DNA from: Massilia agri
GTDB lineage: Bacteria; Pseudomonadota; Gammaproteobacteria; Burkholderiales; Burkholderiaceae_D
NCBI RefSeq assembly: GCF_024753255.1
Contig: NZ_JANUHA010000006.1
Coordinates: forward strand, 1 to 64,000
DNA: 64,000 nt
Direction of reading: 5' to 3'
The position numbers and the translations under genes are program-made. The notes below the pieces were generated by a model. The model was not told the DNA's origin. It saw nothing but the letters and a program-made list of their open reading frames with translations, and did not search any database. How positions within the stretch are numbered: the stretch's first letter is position 1; each line of letters starts with the position of its first letter. Positions 1 through 7,973 of the stretch are shown here, piece by piece.

Positions 1-10
1 CTTGTGCAAA

Positions 11-46
11 GAATATTTGCATCTAGTGCCTGGAATGCAAATATTC
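11..46. repeat. AT-rich perfect inverted repeat, 12-bp arms
   Basis: Arms at 11-22 and 35-46 (GAATATTTGCAT and its exact complement) flank a 12-nt loop. The AT-rich stem stands out in GC-rich sequence. It lies about 30 bp past the stop of the minus-strand exchanger gene, so it could act as a terminator, but no clear T run follows on that strand. It could equally be an operator for a gene left of the window. Confidence 0.5.
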
Positions 47-76
47 CACGCACGGATGGACGGGGCGATAAGTGCG

Positions 77-1096
77 CTAGCCGGCGCCGAAGCGGTGCTG
101 CGCAAGGCTGTTGAGGCCGAACAGGACGAGGGCGCCGACGCTGTACCAACTCATGATGCCCAGAACGCGTGTCCTGGTCCGTGTCACCAGGGCGGCGATC
201 ACGAGACCGGACATGGCCAGTGCGGCGAACACGCTCACCGCATGCACGGATGAAACCTGCGATAGCAGCGGACCGGGCCTGTAGGCCACGTCGTCCACGG
301 CCAGCATCGCCATATTGAACATATTGCTGCCCAGGATGCTGCCGACTGCCATGTCGACCTGCCCGATGCGCAAGGCCGTGATGGCCACCGACAGCTCGGG
401 CATCGAGGTGGCGGCGGCGACGAACAAGGTGCCGACGAAGGAACTTTCCCAGCCCATCAGCTCGGACAGCCGGGTCGCGACAAATGGCAGGTAGCCGCCG
501 GCCGCCACCACGGCCAGTGCGGAGGCGGCGTACATCAGGATGGCGCGCCGCATGCCCACATCGCCGCCCTGGTCCTGTTCCTGGTCCCGGTTCTCGTCGC
601 CGTGGCGCTTGTCCTGCGTATGGATGGCGCGCATGGCCAGCACGTAGAGGATGACCAGCAGGGGCGAGACGATGCCGACCTGCCACAGCGCGGCCCCGTC
701 CAGGCGCTTGCCCAGCACCAGGGCGACGCCGGCCAGTGCCAGCAGGCCCACGCCGAAGGCCCCCGACAGGATGTGGTTCTGGCTGACGCTGTCGTACAGC
801 GGCTCCTTGCGGCGCAAGGTGTCGAGGAAAACCAGGATGAGCAGGTTGAAGACGCAGCTGCCGAATACGTCGCCTGCGGCGATATCCGGCTTGCCGGCGA
901 ACCCGGCGGCGCTGATGCCCGTGGCCAGCTCGGGCAGCGAGGTCACGGTCGACAGCAGCAGCAGACCGGCCAGGTTGCCCGACCAGCCGGTCTTGTGGCC
1001 GATGATGTCGCCATAGCGCGCCAGCTTGCCGCCCGCGTAGCCGATCACCGCCATACAGGCCAGGAACTGGATCCAGCTTCCCGCCATGCCGTTCAT
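77..1096 (-). CDS. Sodium/calcium exchanger family (CaCA) cation antiporter
   Basis: Inner-membrane antiporter of the CaCA superfamily, 339 aa, probably exchanging Ca2+ or another cation for Na+ or H+. Both signature alpha repeats are visible: the first around residues 50-84 (TSLPELATGI, then GDVFGSCVFN), the second in the C-terminal half (TSMPELSVAI, then GSILGSNMFN). Each carries the acidic residue used for cation binding. A hydrophilic Asp/Glu/Gln-rich loop (DENRDQEQDQGGD) joins the halves. I chose the ATG at 1096 because GGGAGG precedes it; an in-frame ATG at 1171 adds a 25-residue stretch with no membrane character. The ion specificity cannot be read from sequence. Confidence 0.88.
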   Translation of the reverse strand: MNGMAGSWIQFLACMAVIGYAGGKLARYGDIIGHKTGWSGNLAGLLLLSTVTSLPELATGISAAGFAGKPDIAAGDVFGSCVFNLLILVFLDTLRRKEPLYDSVSQNHILSGAFGVGLLALAGVALVLGKRLDGAALWQVGIVSPLLVILYVLAMRAIHTQDKRHGDENRDQEQDQGGDVGMRRAILMYAASALAVVAAGGYLPFVATRLSELMGWESSFVGTLFVAAATSMPELSVAITALRIGQVDMAVGSILGSNMFNMAMLAVDDVAYRPGPLLSQVSSVHAVSVFAALAMSGLVIAALVTRTRTRVLGIMSWYSVGALVLFGLNSLAQHRFGAG

Positions 1097-1298
1097 CGTG
1101 AGCCTCCCGGCGCCATACGCTGTCCATCGGTTGAAGGGAACGGGCGTGCGCCCGGACGCACTGTAGCGCAATATCGAGGCTTGGCCCGCACGGCAGTCCC
1201 GGCAGGACGCGGCTGGTAGCCTAGACGCCCGCCTCTAGTTTTCCTCCACGGGCTTGCTGCGTCGTTGGCGTACACTAGCCAAAACACAAGAGGCAGCA

Positions 1299-1817
1299 AT
1301 GGGGACATCACGCAGGACTTTCCTGAAAGCCGGCGGCCTGGCCGCGCTCGCACTTGCCGCGGGCGGTGCACTCTACCGCGCTAGCCACACCAGCACGCCG
1401 CACCGCTTCGCCCTCGACGGCGAGGCCCGCGCCGCCCTGCAGGCGATCGCGCCGGCGATCCTGGCGGGAGCGTTGCCGCGGGACGCAGGGCGCGACGCCG
1501 CGCTCGCCGCCGCCATCGACGGCGTGCACCAGGCCATCCTCGGCCTGCCACCCGCCGTCCAGAAGGAAGTGCAGGACCTGTTCGGCCTGCTCGCGCTGGC
1601 GCCCGCGCGGCGCCTGCTCACCGGCATCTCCGGCGTCTGGGAGGGCGCGCGCACCGACGAGGTGAGCGCCTTCCTGCAGGACTGGCGCCTGCATCGCCTG
1701 GGTCTCCTGCGCAGCGCCTACCACGCGCTGCACGACCTGGTGCTGGGCGCCTGGTATGCTGATCCAGGCAGCTGGGCGGCGACCGGCTATCCCGGCCCGA
1801 TGAAGGAGCTGGCATGA
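1299..1817 (+). CDS. Small Tat-exported protein, partner of GMC oxidoreductase
   Basis: A 172-aa protein opening with a twin-arginine signal (SRRTFLK at residues 4-10, then an Ala/Leu-rich stretch), so it should be exported folded. The rest is helical with no catalytic motif I recognise. Its stop overlaps the next start (ATGA, 1814-1817), and the next gene is a large FAD oxidoreductase without its own signal. This matches the gluconate-2-dehydrogenase-type layout, in which a small Tat subunit carries the flavoprotein to the periplasm; that role is inferred. The ATG at 1299 places the RR motif near the N-terminus, whereas an earlier in-frame start at 1254 would push it inward. Confidence 0.75.
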   Translation: MGTSRRTFLKAGGLAALALAAGGALYRASHTSTPHRFALDGEARAALQAIAPAILAGALPRDAGRDAALAAAIDGVHQAILGLPPAVQKEVQDLFGLLALAPARRLLTGISGVWEGARTDEVSAFLQDWRLHRLGLLRSAYHALHDLVLGAWYADPGSWAATGYPGPMKELA

Positions 1818-3415
1818 GCATCGTGCACGATCCCATCCGGGCCGGTCTCGAGAAGGGCTGGAAGGTCGTCGATGCCTCGACCCTTGCCACAGACCGCACT
1901 TTGGAAGCCGACGTCGTCATCGTCGGCAGCGGCGCCGGCGGCGGCGTCACGGCCGAGATCCTCGCGAAGTCGGGCCTGTCCGTCATCGTGGTGGAAGAGG
2001 GCGCATTGAAGACCTCGAGCGACTTCAAGATGCGGGAAAGCGATGCCTATCCCTCGCTGTACCAGGAATCCGCCGCGCGCAAGACGGCGGACAAGGGCAT
2101 CAATATCCTGCAGGGCCGCACCGTGGGCGGCTCGACCACCGTCAACTGGACCTCGAGCTTCCGCACGCCGCCCGCCACGCTCGACTGGTGGCGCCGCCAC
2201 CATGCGCTGCCCGGCATGACGCCTGAAGCCATGGCGCCCTGGTTCGCGATGATGGAAGAGCGCCTGCACATCGCCGACTGGCCGGGCGCGCCCAACGAGA
2301 ACAACGAGGTCCTGCGCCGCGGCGCCCGCAAGCTCGGGATCGCGACAAGCCTCATCCGCCGCAACGTGAACGGCTGCTGGAACCTCGGCTACTGCGGCAT
2401 GGGCTGCCCGACCAATGCCAAGCAGTCGATGCTGGTGACGACGATTCCCGCCGCCCTCGAACTGGGTGCGACCCTCGTCACCCGCGCACGCGCCGAGCGC
2501 TTCACCTTCAAGGGCGAACGCGCCACCGAACTGCTGTGCCATGCCCTCGACGCGCCCGGCGTGCACACCACAGGGCGCAAGTTGCGCCTGCGCGCCCGTC
2601 ACTACGTGGTCGCCGGCGGCGCCATCAACTCGCCGGCCCTGCTGCTGCGCTCAAGCGCGCCCGACCCCAGCGGCCTGCTGGGCAAGCGCACTTTTCTGCA
2701 CCCGACCGTGATCTCGGCCGCCTTCTTCCCGCAGCGGGTCGAGGCCTGGCAGGGCGCGCCGCAGACCGTCTATTCCGACCACTTCTTACAAGGGAAACCC
2801 GACGGCCCGATCGGCTACAAGCTCGAGGCCCCGCCGCTGCATCCGCTGCTGCTGGCCACCACCATGAACGGTTTCGGCGAGCAGCACGCGCAGATGATGC
2901 GCGAGTTCCCGCATTTGCAGGGCATGCTGGCCCTGCTGCGCGACGGCTTCCACGAGGAGGCCCTGGGCGGCACGGTCAGGCTGCGCGGCGACGGCAGCCC
3001 GGAGCTCGACTATCCGCTCACGGACTACCTGTGGGATGGCGCGCGCCGCGCCCTGCTCACCATGGCCGAGATCCAGTTCGCGGCCGGCGCGAAAGAGGTG
3101 CTGCCGGCGCACGAGATGGCGCGCCGCTACCGCTCATGGAGCGAGGCGAAGACCGCGATCGCCGCGCTGCCGCAGGGCCTGCAGCTGACCCGCGTGGCCT
3201 CGGCCCACGTGATGGGCGGCTGCGCCATGTCCGGCGACGAGAAGCTCGGCGTGACGACGCCCGAAGGCCGCTACCGGGGCCTGGCCAACGTCTCGGTGCA
3301 CGACGGCTCGCTGTTCCCGACCTCGCTCGGCGCCAACCCCCAGCTGTCGATCTACGGCCTCGCCGCCAAGCTGGCGAGCGGCCTGGCCACGTCCTTGCGG
3401 GGACGCCCCGCATGA
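1814..3415 (+). CDS. GMC family FAD-dependent oxidoreductase
   Basis: A 533-aa flavoprotein of the glucose-methanol-choline family, oxidising an alcohol or sugar with FAD. The N-terminal dinucleotide motif (VIVGSGAGGG, about residues 36-45) follows a short leader. The C-terminal GMC domain has the catalytic His in SAHVMGGCAM and the closing motif GANPQLSIYGLA. A Cys-rich stretch (GYCGMGCPTNAKQSM) is typical of the bacterial subgroup of this family. It has no signal peptide, consistent with export on the Tat protein encoded just upstream (ATGA overlap). It also overlaps the downstream hydrolase by ATGA, so the three are translationally coupled. The substrate is unknown. Confidence 0.9.
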   Translation: MSIVHDPIRAGLEKGWKVVDASTLATDRTLEADVVIVGSGAGGGVTAEILAKSGLSVIVVEEGALKTSSDFKMRESDAYPSLYQESAARKTADKGINILQGRTVGGSTTVNWTSSFRTPPATLDWWRRHHALPGMTPEAMAPWFAMMEERLHIADWPGAPNENNEVLRRGARKLGIATSLIRRNVNGCWNLGYCGMGCPTNAKQSMLVTTIPAALELGATLVTRARAERFTFKGERATELLCHALDAPGVHTTGRKLRLRARHYVVAGGAINSPALLLRSSAPDPSGLLGKRTFLHPTVISAAFFPQRVEAWQGAPQTVYSDHFLQGKPDGPIGYKLEAPPLHPLLLATTMNGFGEQHAQMMREFPHLQGMLALLRDGFHEEALGGTVRLRGDGSPELDYPLTDYLWDGARRALLTMAEIQFAAGAKEVLPAHEMARRYRSWSEAKTAIAALPQGLQLTRVASAHVMGGCAMSGDEKLGVTTPEGRYRGLANVSVHDGSLFPTSLGANPQLSIYGLAAKLASGLATSLRGRPA

Positions 3416-4368
3416 AGAGCCTTAGCTCACGCCAGCTGCTGCGCCTGATCCTGGTGATCCAGGCGCTGGCCGCGCTGGGCATCGGCCTGGCCGCCGTGAA
3501 CATCCTTGGCGCCAGCCGCTGGGAAGGCCTGCTGGCGGGACTGGGCAGCGTGGTGCTGGTGCGCCTTCTCATCAACGCCAACAATTTCTTCATGAGCGCG
3601 CGCTACGCCAGCCCGACGCCGCAGGATTTCCGCATCAAGCCGCTGGCGGCCCTGCGCATGTTCGGCGAGGAGTTCACGGCCAGCATGCTGCAGTCTTCCT
3701 GGACCATGCCGCGCGCGCGGCCCTGCACGCGCATCTACGAGGAGTCGACGCAGCCGCCGGTCCTGCTCCTGCACGGCTATGGCTGCAACAGCGGCTACTG
3801 GTCGCACCTCACGCCGCGCCTGGACGCCGCGCGCATCAGCCATGCGACGGTCGACCTGGAGCCGCTGACCGGCGACATCGACGACTACGCGCCGCGCGTG
3901 CAGCAGGCGGTGGAGCGGCTCCTCGCGGCAACTGGCAGGGACAAGATCGTGATCGTCGCGCACAGCATGGGCGGCCTGGTGGCGCGCGCCTGGATGCGCG
4001 CCTGCGGCAGCACCCGGGTGGCGCGCGTGATCACCCTCGGCACGCCGCACCACGGCACCTGCCTGGCCGCCTTCGGCATCGGCATCAACGCCACCCAGAT
4101 GCGCAGGGCGTTCCGGGACGTGCCGCCCGAATGCGCCTGGCTGCGCGACCTGGCCCAGGGCGAGGACGCGGGCGCGCGCGCCCTGGTCACCTCGCTCTAC
4201 AGCCATCACGACAACATCATCTCGCCGCAGACCTCGAGCGAGCTGCCCGGCGCGCGCAACCTGGCCTTCGGCGGCGTCGGCCACGTGGCGCTGGGGCGCA
4301 ATGCGCGGGTGCTGGACGTGGTCATGCGCGAGATCGCCGCTGCAAGCGATCGGGAGAGGGCGTATTGA
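3412..4368 (+). CDS. Membrane-anchored alpha/beta hydrolase (lipase-like)
   Basis: A 318-aa protein with two hydrophobic segments (about residues 8-26 and 38-56) followed by an alpha/beta-hydrolase fold. HGYGCNSGYW resembles the oxyanion loop, AHSMGGLVAR carries the nucleophilic Ser, SHHDNIISP could hold the acid, and GGVGHVALG supplies the late His. The family includes triacylglycerol lipases and other esterases; the substrate is not identifiable. The start overlaps the stop of the GMC gene (ATGA at 3412-3415), so it is the third member of a coupled Tat protein / oxidoreductase / hydrolase unit. Confidence 0.82.
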   Translation: MKSLSSRQLLRLILVIQALAALGIGLAAVNILGASRWEGLLAGLGSVVLVRLLINANNFFMSARYASPTPQDFRIKPLAALRMFGEEFTASMLQSSWTMPRARPCTRIYEESTQPPVLLLHGYGCNSGYWSHLTPRLDAARISHATVDLEPLTGDIDDYAPRVQQAVERLLAATGRDKIVIVAHSMGGLVARAWMRACGSTRVARVITLGTPHHGTCLAAFGIGINATQMRRAFRDVPPECAWLRDLAQGEDAGARALVTSLYSHHDNIISPQTSSELPGARNLAFGGVGHVALGRNARVLDVVMREIAAASDRERAY

Positions 4369-4415
4369 CGGGCACCGTGTTACAGTAGGCGCAACGCCGT
4401 AACCGGAGCGCCGCC

Positions 4416-5195
4416 TTGGCCCGCATCCTGATCATCGAAGACAATCCCGCCAACGTCGAGCTGATGGCGTTCCTGCTCGCAGCCTATGGCCACACCCCCG
4501 TCAGCGCTCCCGACGGCGCGCGCGGGGTGGCGGCCGCCCGCGCCGAACGGCCCGACCTGGTGGCCTGCGACGTCAACCTGCCCGGCATGAACGGCTTCGA
4601 GGTCCTCGCCGTCCTCAAGGCCGAGCCGCAGCTGGCCGGCGTGCCGGTGCTGGCCGTCACGGCCCTCGCCATGGCGGGCGACCGCGAGAAGGTGCTGGCG
4701 GCCGGCTTCGACGGCTACATCAGCAAGCCGATCGAACCGGAAAGCTTCGTGGCCGAGCTGGAAGCCTTCCTGGCGCCCCCGCCCGCAGCGGCCGAGGCTC
4801 CACGCGAGGGCGAGCGAACCGTCCTGCTGGTCGACGACGACCCCTTCATGCTGGCCGTGCTGGGCGAGATGCTGGCCGACGAACCCTACCGCGTCCTGAG
4901 CGCCGCCTCCGGAGAAGAGGCGCTGGAGCTGCTCCGGCGCGAAGCGGTCGAGGTGATCCTGTGCGACCAGTCGATGCCGGGCATGAGCGGCACCGAGATG
5001 CTGTCGCGCGCCGCCACGCTGTATCCGCATACGGTGCGCCTGATGCTGACCGGCCAGCAGGACCTGGCCGGCGTCGAGGCGGCCGTGCACAGCGGCGTGG
5101 CCGACGCCCACTACGCCAAGCCGGTGTCCGCGAAGAGCCTGCGCGAGTGCATGGCCGAGGCGCTGCGCCGGCAAGAGGCGCGCAGGTCGCTTTAG
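4416..5195 (+). CDS. Stand-alone response regulator with two receiver domains
   Basis: A 259-aa protein made only of two CheY-like receiver domains, with no DNA-binding or enzymatic output. The first (about residues 2-118) has its phosphoacceptor in CDVNLPGMNG (Asp52) and the Lys in ISKPIEP. The second (about 134-255) has it in CDQSMPGMSG (Asp184) and the Lys in YAKPVS. A proline/alanine linker joins them. Translation begins at TTG (4416) with GGAG 7 nt upstream. It probably acts as a phosphorelay intermediate or protein-binding switch. No histidine kinase gene lies nearby. Confidence 0.88.
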   Translation: MARILIIEDNPANVELMAFLLAAYGHTPVSAPDGARGVAAARAERPDLVACDVNLPGMNGFEVLAVLKAEPQLAGVPVLAVTALAMAGDREKVLAAGFDGYISKPIEPESFVAELEAFLAPPPAAAEAPREGERTVLLVDDDPFMLAVLGEMLADEPYRVLSAASGEEALELLRREAVEVILCDQSMPGMSGTEMLSRAATLYPHTVRLMLTGQQDLAGVEAAVHSGVADAHYAKPVSAKSLRECMAEALRRQEARRSL

Positions 5196-5254
5196 ACACC
5201 TGCTTCTAGCGTGCGTCCTTAAAATAGGATGCACCGTTTCACGAGAACACCATC

Positions 5255-5731
5255 ATGAGCAAGAAACTCCCCGCGCCCGAGGACGACGAGGCGCTCGCGC
5301 GCGCCGTGCGCGACTCGGCCCAGCAGATCTGGCAGGCCGGCCTGGGCGCCTTCGCCAAGGCGCAGGAAGAGGGTGGCAGCGCCTTCACGCGCCTGGTGCG
5401 CGACGGCAGCGCCCTGCAGAAGCGCGCCCGCGAGGTCGAGGAAGCCACCGACATCGTCGGCCGCAAGGCCAGCCGCGCCGTCACCCGCGAAAACCGCCGC
5501 ACCGGCGGCTCCTGGGGCAAGCTGGAGCAGGTCTTCGAAGACCGCGTGGCGCGCGCCCTGGCCACCATCGGCGTGCCCGCCGCCAGCGAAGTCGAGGCCC
5601 TGCGCCGCCGCGTGGACGAGCTCGAACGCATGCTGGCCGAGCTGGCCGGCCGCCTGCCGGCGAGCCCGGCGCGTGCTGCGCGCCGCGGCGCCAGGGCGGC
5701 TCCCGAGCCGGAGGACGGCGAAGGCGCCTGA
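5255..5731 (+). CDS. Phasin family protein (PHA granule-associated)
   Basis: A 158-aa helical protein of the PhaF/PhaI-type phasin family, coating polyhydroxyalkanoate granules. The N-terminal amphipathic stretch QQIWQAGLGAFAKAQEEG is the family hallmark. A basic region and a predicted coiled coil (EVEALRRRVDELERMLAELA) follow, with an Ala/Arg-rich tail resembling the DNA-binding tail of PhaF-like proteins. It precedes a TetR regulator but is a separate unit. It suggests that the host stores PHA. Confidence 0.86.
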   Translation: MSKKLPAPEDDEALARAVRDSAQQIWQAGLGAFAKAQEEGGSAFTRLVRDGSALQKRAREVEEATDIVGRKASRAVTRENRRTGGSWGKLEQVFEDRVARALATIGVPAASEVEALRRRVDELERMLAELAGRLPASPARAARRGARAAPEPEDGEGA

Positions 5732-5807
5732 AGGCGCATTGCCGGCAATGCCTGTTTGCCACCATTTGGTGTTATCCTCGCGGCTGGAACCATAAACCTC
5801 GCCCTTC

Positions 5808-6503
5808 ATGCAACAAAAAGCTCCGCGCCGGACCCGCGAACGCATCCTCGAGCTCTCGCTCAGGCTGTTCAACGAGTTCGGCGAGCCGAACATCACGACG
5901 ACCGTCATCGCCGAGGAGATGAATATCTCGCCCGGCAATCTGTACTATCACTTCCGCAACAAGGACGACATCGTCAATTCGATCTTCGCCCAGTTCGAGA
6001 CCGAGATCGAGCGCATCCTCACCGTGCCGGCCGGGCGCCGCTCGAACATGGAAGACGTGTGGCTCTACCTGCACCTGATGTTCGAGCTGATCTGGCGCTA
6101 CCGCTTCTTCTATCGCGACCTCAACGACCTGCTCTCGCGCAACCGCAAGCTCGAGCTGCATTTCAAGGCCATCCTGGCCCACAAGATCAAGGTCGCGCGC
6201 CAGCTTTGCGAAGACCTGCGCAGCGAAGGCTCGCTCGAAGCGTCGGACCAGCAGATCGGCGCCATGGCGACGAATATGGTGGTGGTGGCGACCTACTGGC
6301 TGTCCTACGAATACGTGCGCAACCCGCGCAAGTACAGCGAGCAGCAGGCCATCGCCGATGCGCTCGCGCGCGGCTGCTACCAGGTGCTGGCGATGCTTGG
6401 CCCCTACCTGCGCGGCGACACCCGCCTGCTGTTCGAGAAGCTGTCCGAGGAATACCTCAAGAAGCTGTCCGCCGAGGCCAGGCCCGGCGCCGAATTCCTT
6501 TAA
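5808..6503 (+). CDS. TetR family transcriptional regulator
   Basis: A 231-aa TetR-type repressor. The DNA-binding helix-turn-helix occupies about residues 8-55 (RTRERILELSLRLFNEFG, then ISPGNLYYHFRNKDDIV). The C-terminal ligand-binding half is long and close to the family that includes putative fatty-acid and PHA-related regulators. The gene lies 7 bp ahead of the LOG-family gene on the same strand, so the two are probably cotranscribed. Its ligand and targets are unknown. Confidence 0.9.
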   Translation: MQQKAPRRTRERILELSLRLFNEFGEPNITTTVIAEEMNISPGNLYYHFRNKDDIVNSIFAQFETEIERILTVPAGRRSNMEDVWLYLHLMFELIWRYRFFYRDLNDLLSRNRKLELHFKAILAHKIKVARQLCEDLRSEGSLEASDQQIGAMATNMVVVATYWLSYEYVRNPRKYSEQQAIADALARGCYQVLAMLGPYLRGDTRLLFEKLSEEYLKKLSAEARPGAEFL

Positions 6504-6510
6504 GGTCCCA

Positions 6511-7050
6511 ATGAAAACCCTGGCTGTCTACTGCGGCGCCTCGCACGGCGCCAATCCCCTCTACACCGATGCGGCGCGCGCCCTGGCGGGGGCGCTGGTC
6601 GAACACAATATCGGCCTGGTCTACGGCGGCGGCAAGGTCGGCCTGATGGGCGTGATCGCCGACGAGGTGCTGCGCCTCGGCGGCGAAGCCACCGGCGTCA
6701 TCCCGAAGGCGCTGGTCGAACGCGAGGTCGGCCACGCCGGCCTGACCCGCCTCTTCGTGGTGAAGGACATGCACGAGCGCAAAGCGATGATGGCCGAGCT
6801 GTCGGAAGGCTTCATCGCCATGCCGGGCGGGATGGGCACGCTGGAAGAGCTGTTCGAGATGGTGACCTGGGCCCAGCTCGGGATCCACGCCAAGCCGATC
6901 GGGCTATACAACCCGAACGGCTTCTGGGACGGCCTGGTCGCCTTTGTCCAGCACCAGAGCAGGGAAGGCTTCGTGCGTCCCGAGCACCTGAGCCTGATGC
7001 GCATCGATGCCGATCCGGCCGCGCTGATCCAGCGCCTGCGCGGCCGCTAG
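6511..7050 (+). CDS. LOG family protein (TIGR00730 Rossmann-fold)
   Basis: A 179-aa protein of the LOG/YgdH family, annotated in characterised members as cytokinin riboside 5'-monophosphate phosphoribohydrolase. The nucleotide-binding signature PGGMGTLEELFEMVTW and the N-terminal VYCGASHG and YGGGKVGLMG motifs are intact, and the length is normal. In bacteria the physiological role is usually nucleoside-monophosphate cleavage of uncertain purpose. It follows the TetR gene by 7 bp. Its stop overlaps by 4 bp the stop of the convergent sugar kinase gene. Confidence 0.92.
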   Translation: MKTLAVYCGASHGANPLYTDAARALAGALVEHNIGLVYGGGKVGLMGVIADEVLRLGGEATGVIPKALVEREVGHAGLTRLFVVKDMHERKAMMAELSEGFIAMPGGMGTLEELFEMVTWAQLGIHAKPIGLYNPNGFWDGLVAFVQHQSREGFVRPEHLSLMRIDADPAALIQRLRGR

Positions 7051-7973
7051 CCTCTTCCAGCCGCCTGTTCCTGGCGGAATCGGGCCAGTTCCTCGAGGCC
7101 GAGGCTGCGCTCGGCCGTGCCGTGGAAGCGGCAGGCGAAAGCGCCTCCGATCGCGCCCGTGCGCATGCAGGCTTCCAATGGCGCGCCCTCGAACCAGGCA
7201 TGCAGGAAGGCCGAGGAGAAGGCATCGCCCGCGCCGTTGCTGTCGACCACGGGCCCGCCCGGGTCGGCGCAGGCCGTATGCCTGACGATGCCGTCGTCGC
7301 GCGCCAGGGCGTAGCTGCCGGCGGCGCCGTCGGTCGCCACCACCACCCGGGCGCGTCCCGCGCGCAGGATCGCGCGCATCGCTTCGAATACGCCTTCTCC
7401 CAGTGCGGCGGCGCTCAGGAACACCAGGTCCGCGCGCCAGGCGAAGGGGTGGTAATAGGGGTTGCTGCCATCCCAGTCGTGCAGGTCGGTCGACACCGGC
7501 AGGCCGAGCGCCGCGGCATCGTCGAACAGTTCGGCCGCCCAGGGCACGATGCTCAGGTGGACGTGCTCGGCCCCGCGCATGCGCGGCAGGTAGAAGTCGC
7601 GCGGCATGCGCAGGCTGTCCGGATGGCGGCCGTCGTAGAGCGAGAGCCGGCGCCCGCCGGGTTCGACCAGGTTGACGCTGCGCCGGGTGCCGCTCGGGTG
7701 CACCAGGTAGTCGAAGTCCAGGCCGCGCTCGCGATAGCGCTCGTGCACCAGTTCGGCCTGCGGATCCGCGCCGATGAAGTCGATCAGGCGCGGCCGGTGG
7801 CCGAGCGCGAGCAGGCCGAGCGCGACGCCATTGCCGGTGTGCGCCACGTAGTCGGCGACCGGCGGCACATGGATCGAGTCACGCTGCGCCAGGGGCAGGG
7901 AAGGCACGCGCACGATGGTGTCGATGCCCACGCCGCCCGCCACCAGCACGCGGCGGCCGGATGCGCTCACCAT
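7047..7973 (-). CDS. PfkB family carbohydrate kinase
   Basis: A 308-aa ribokinase-type sugar or nucleoside kinase. The N-terminal substrate region includes HTGNGVALGLLALG. The C-terminal signature VDSNGAGDAFSSAF contains the catalytic Asp of GAGD, with Ser in place of the more common Thr after the first Asp. Its ATG (7973) overlaps the stop of the upstream cyclomaltodextrinase by 7 bp, so the two are translationally coupled. This suggests that a sugar released or imported after periplasmic dextrin hydrolysis is phosphorylated. The exact substrate is unknown. Confidence 0.87.
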   Translation of the reverse strand: MVSASGRRVLVAGGVGIDTIVRVPSLPLAQRDSIHVPPVADYVAHTGNGVALGLLALGHRPRLIDFIGADPQAELVHERYRERGLDFDYLVHPSGTRRSVNLVEPGGRRLSLYDGRHPDSLRMPRDFYLPRMRGAEHVHLSIVPWAAELFDDAAALGLPVSTDLHDWDGSNPYYHPFAWRADLVFLSAAALGEGVFEAMRAILRAGRARVVVATDGAAGSYALARDDGIVRHTACADPGGPVVDSNGAGDAFSSAFLHAWFEGAPLEACMRTGAIGGAFACRFHGTAERSLGLEELARFRQEQAAGRG

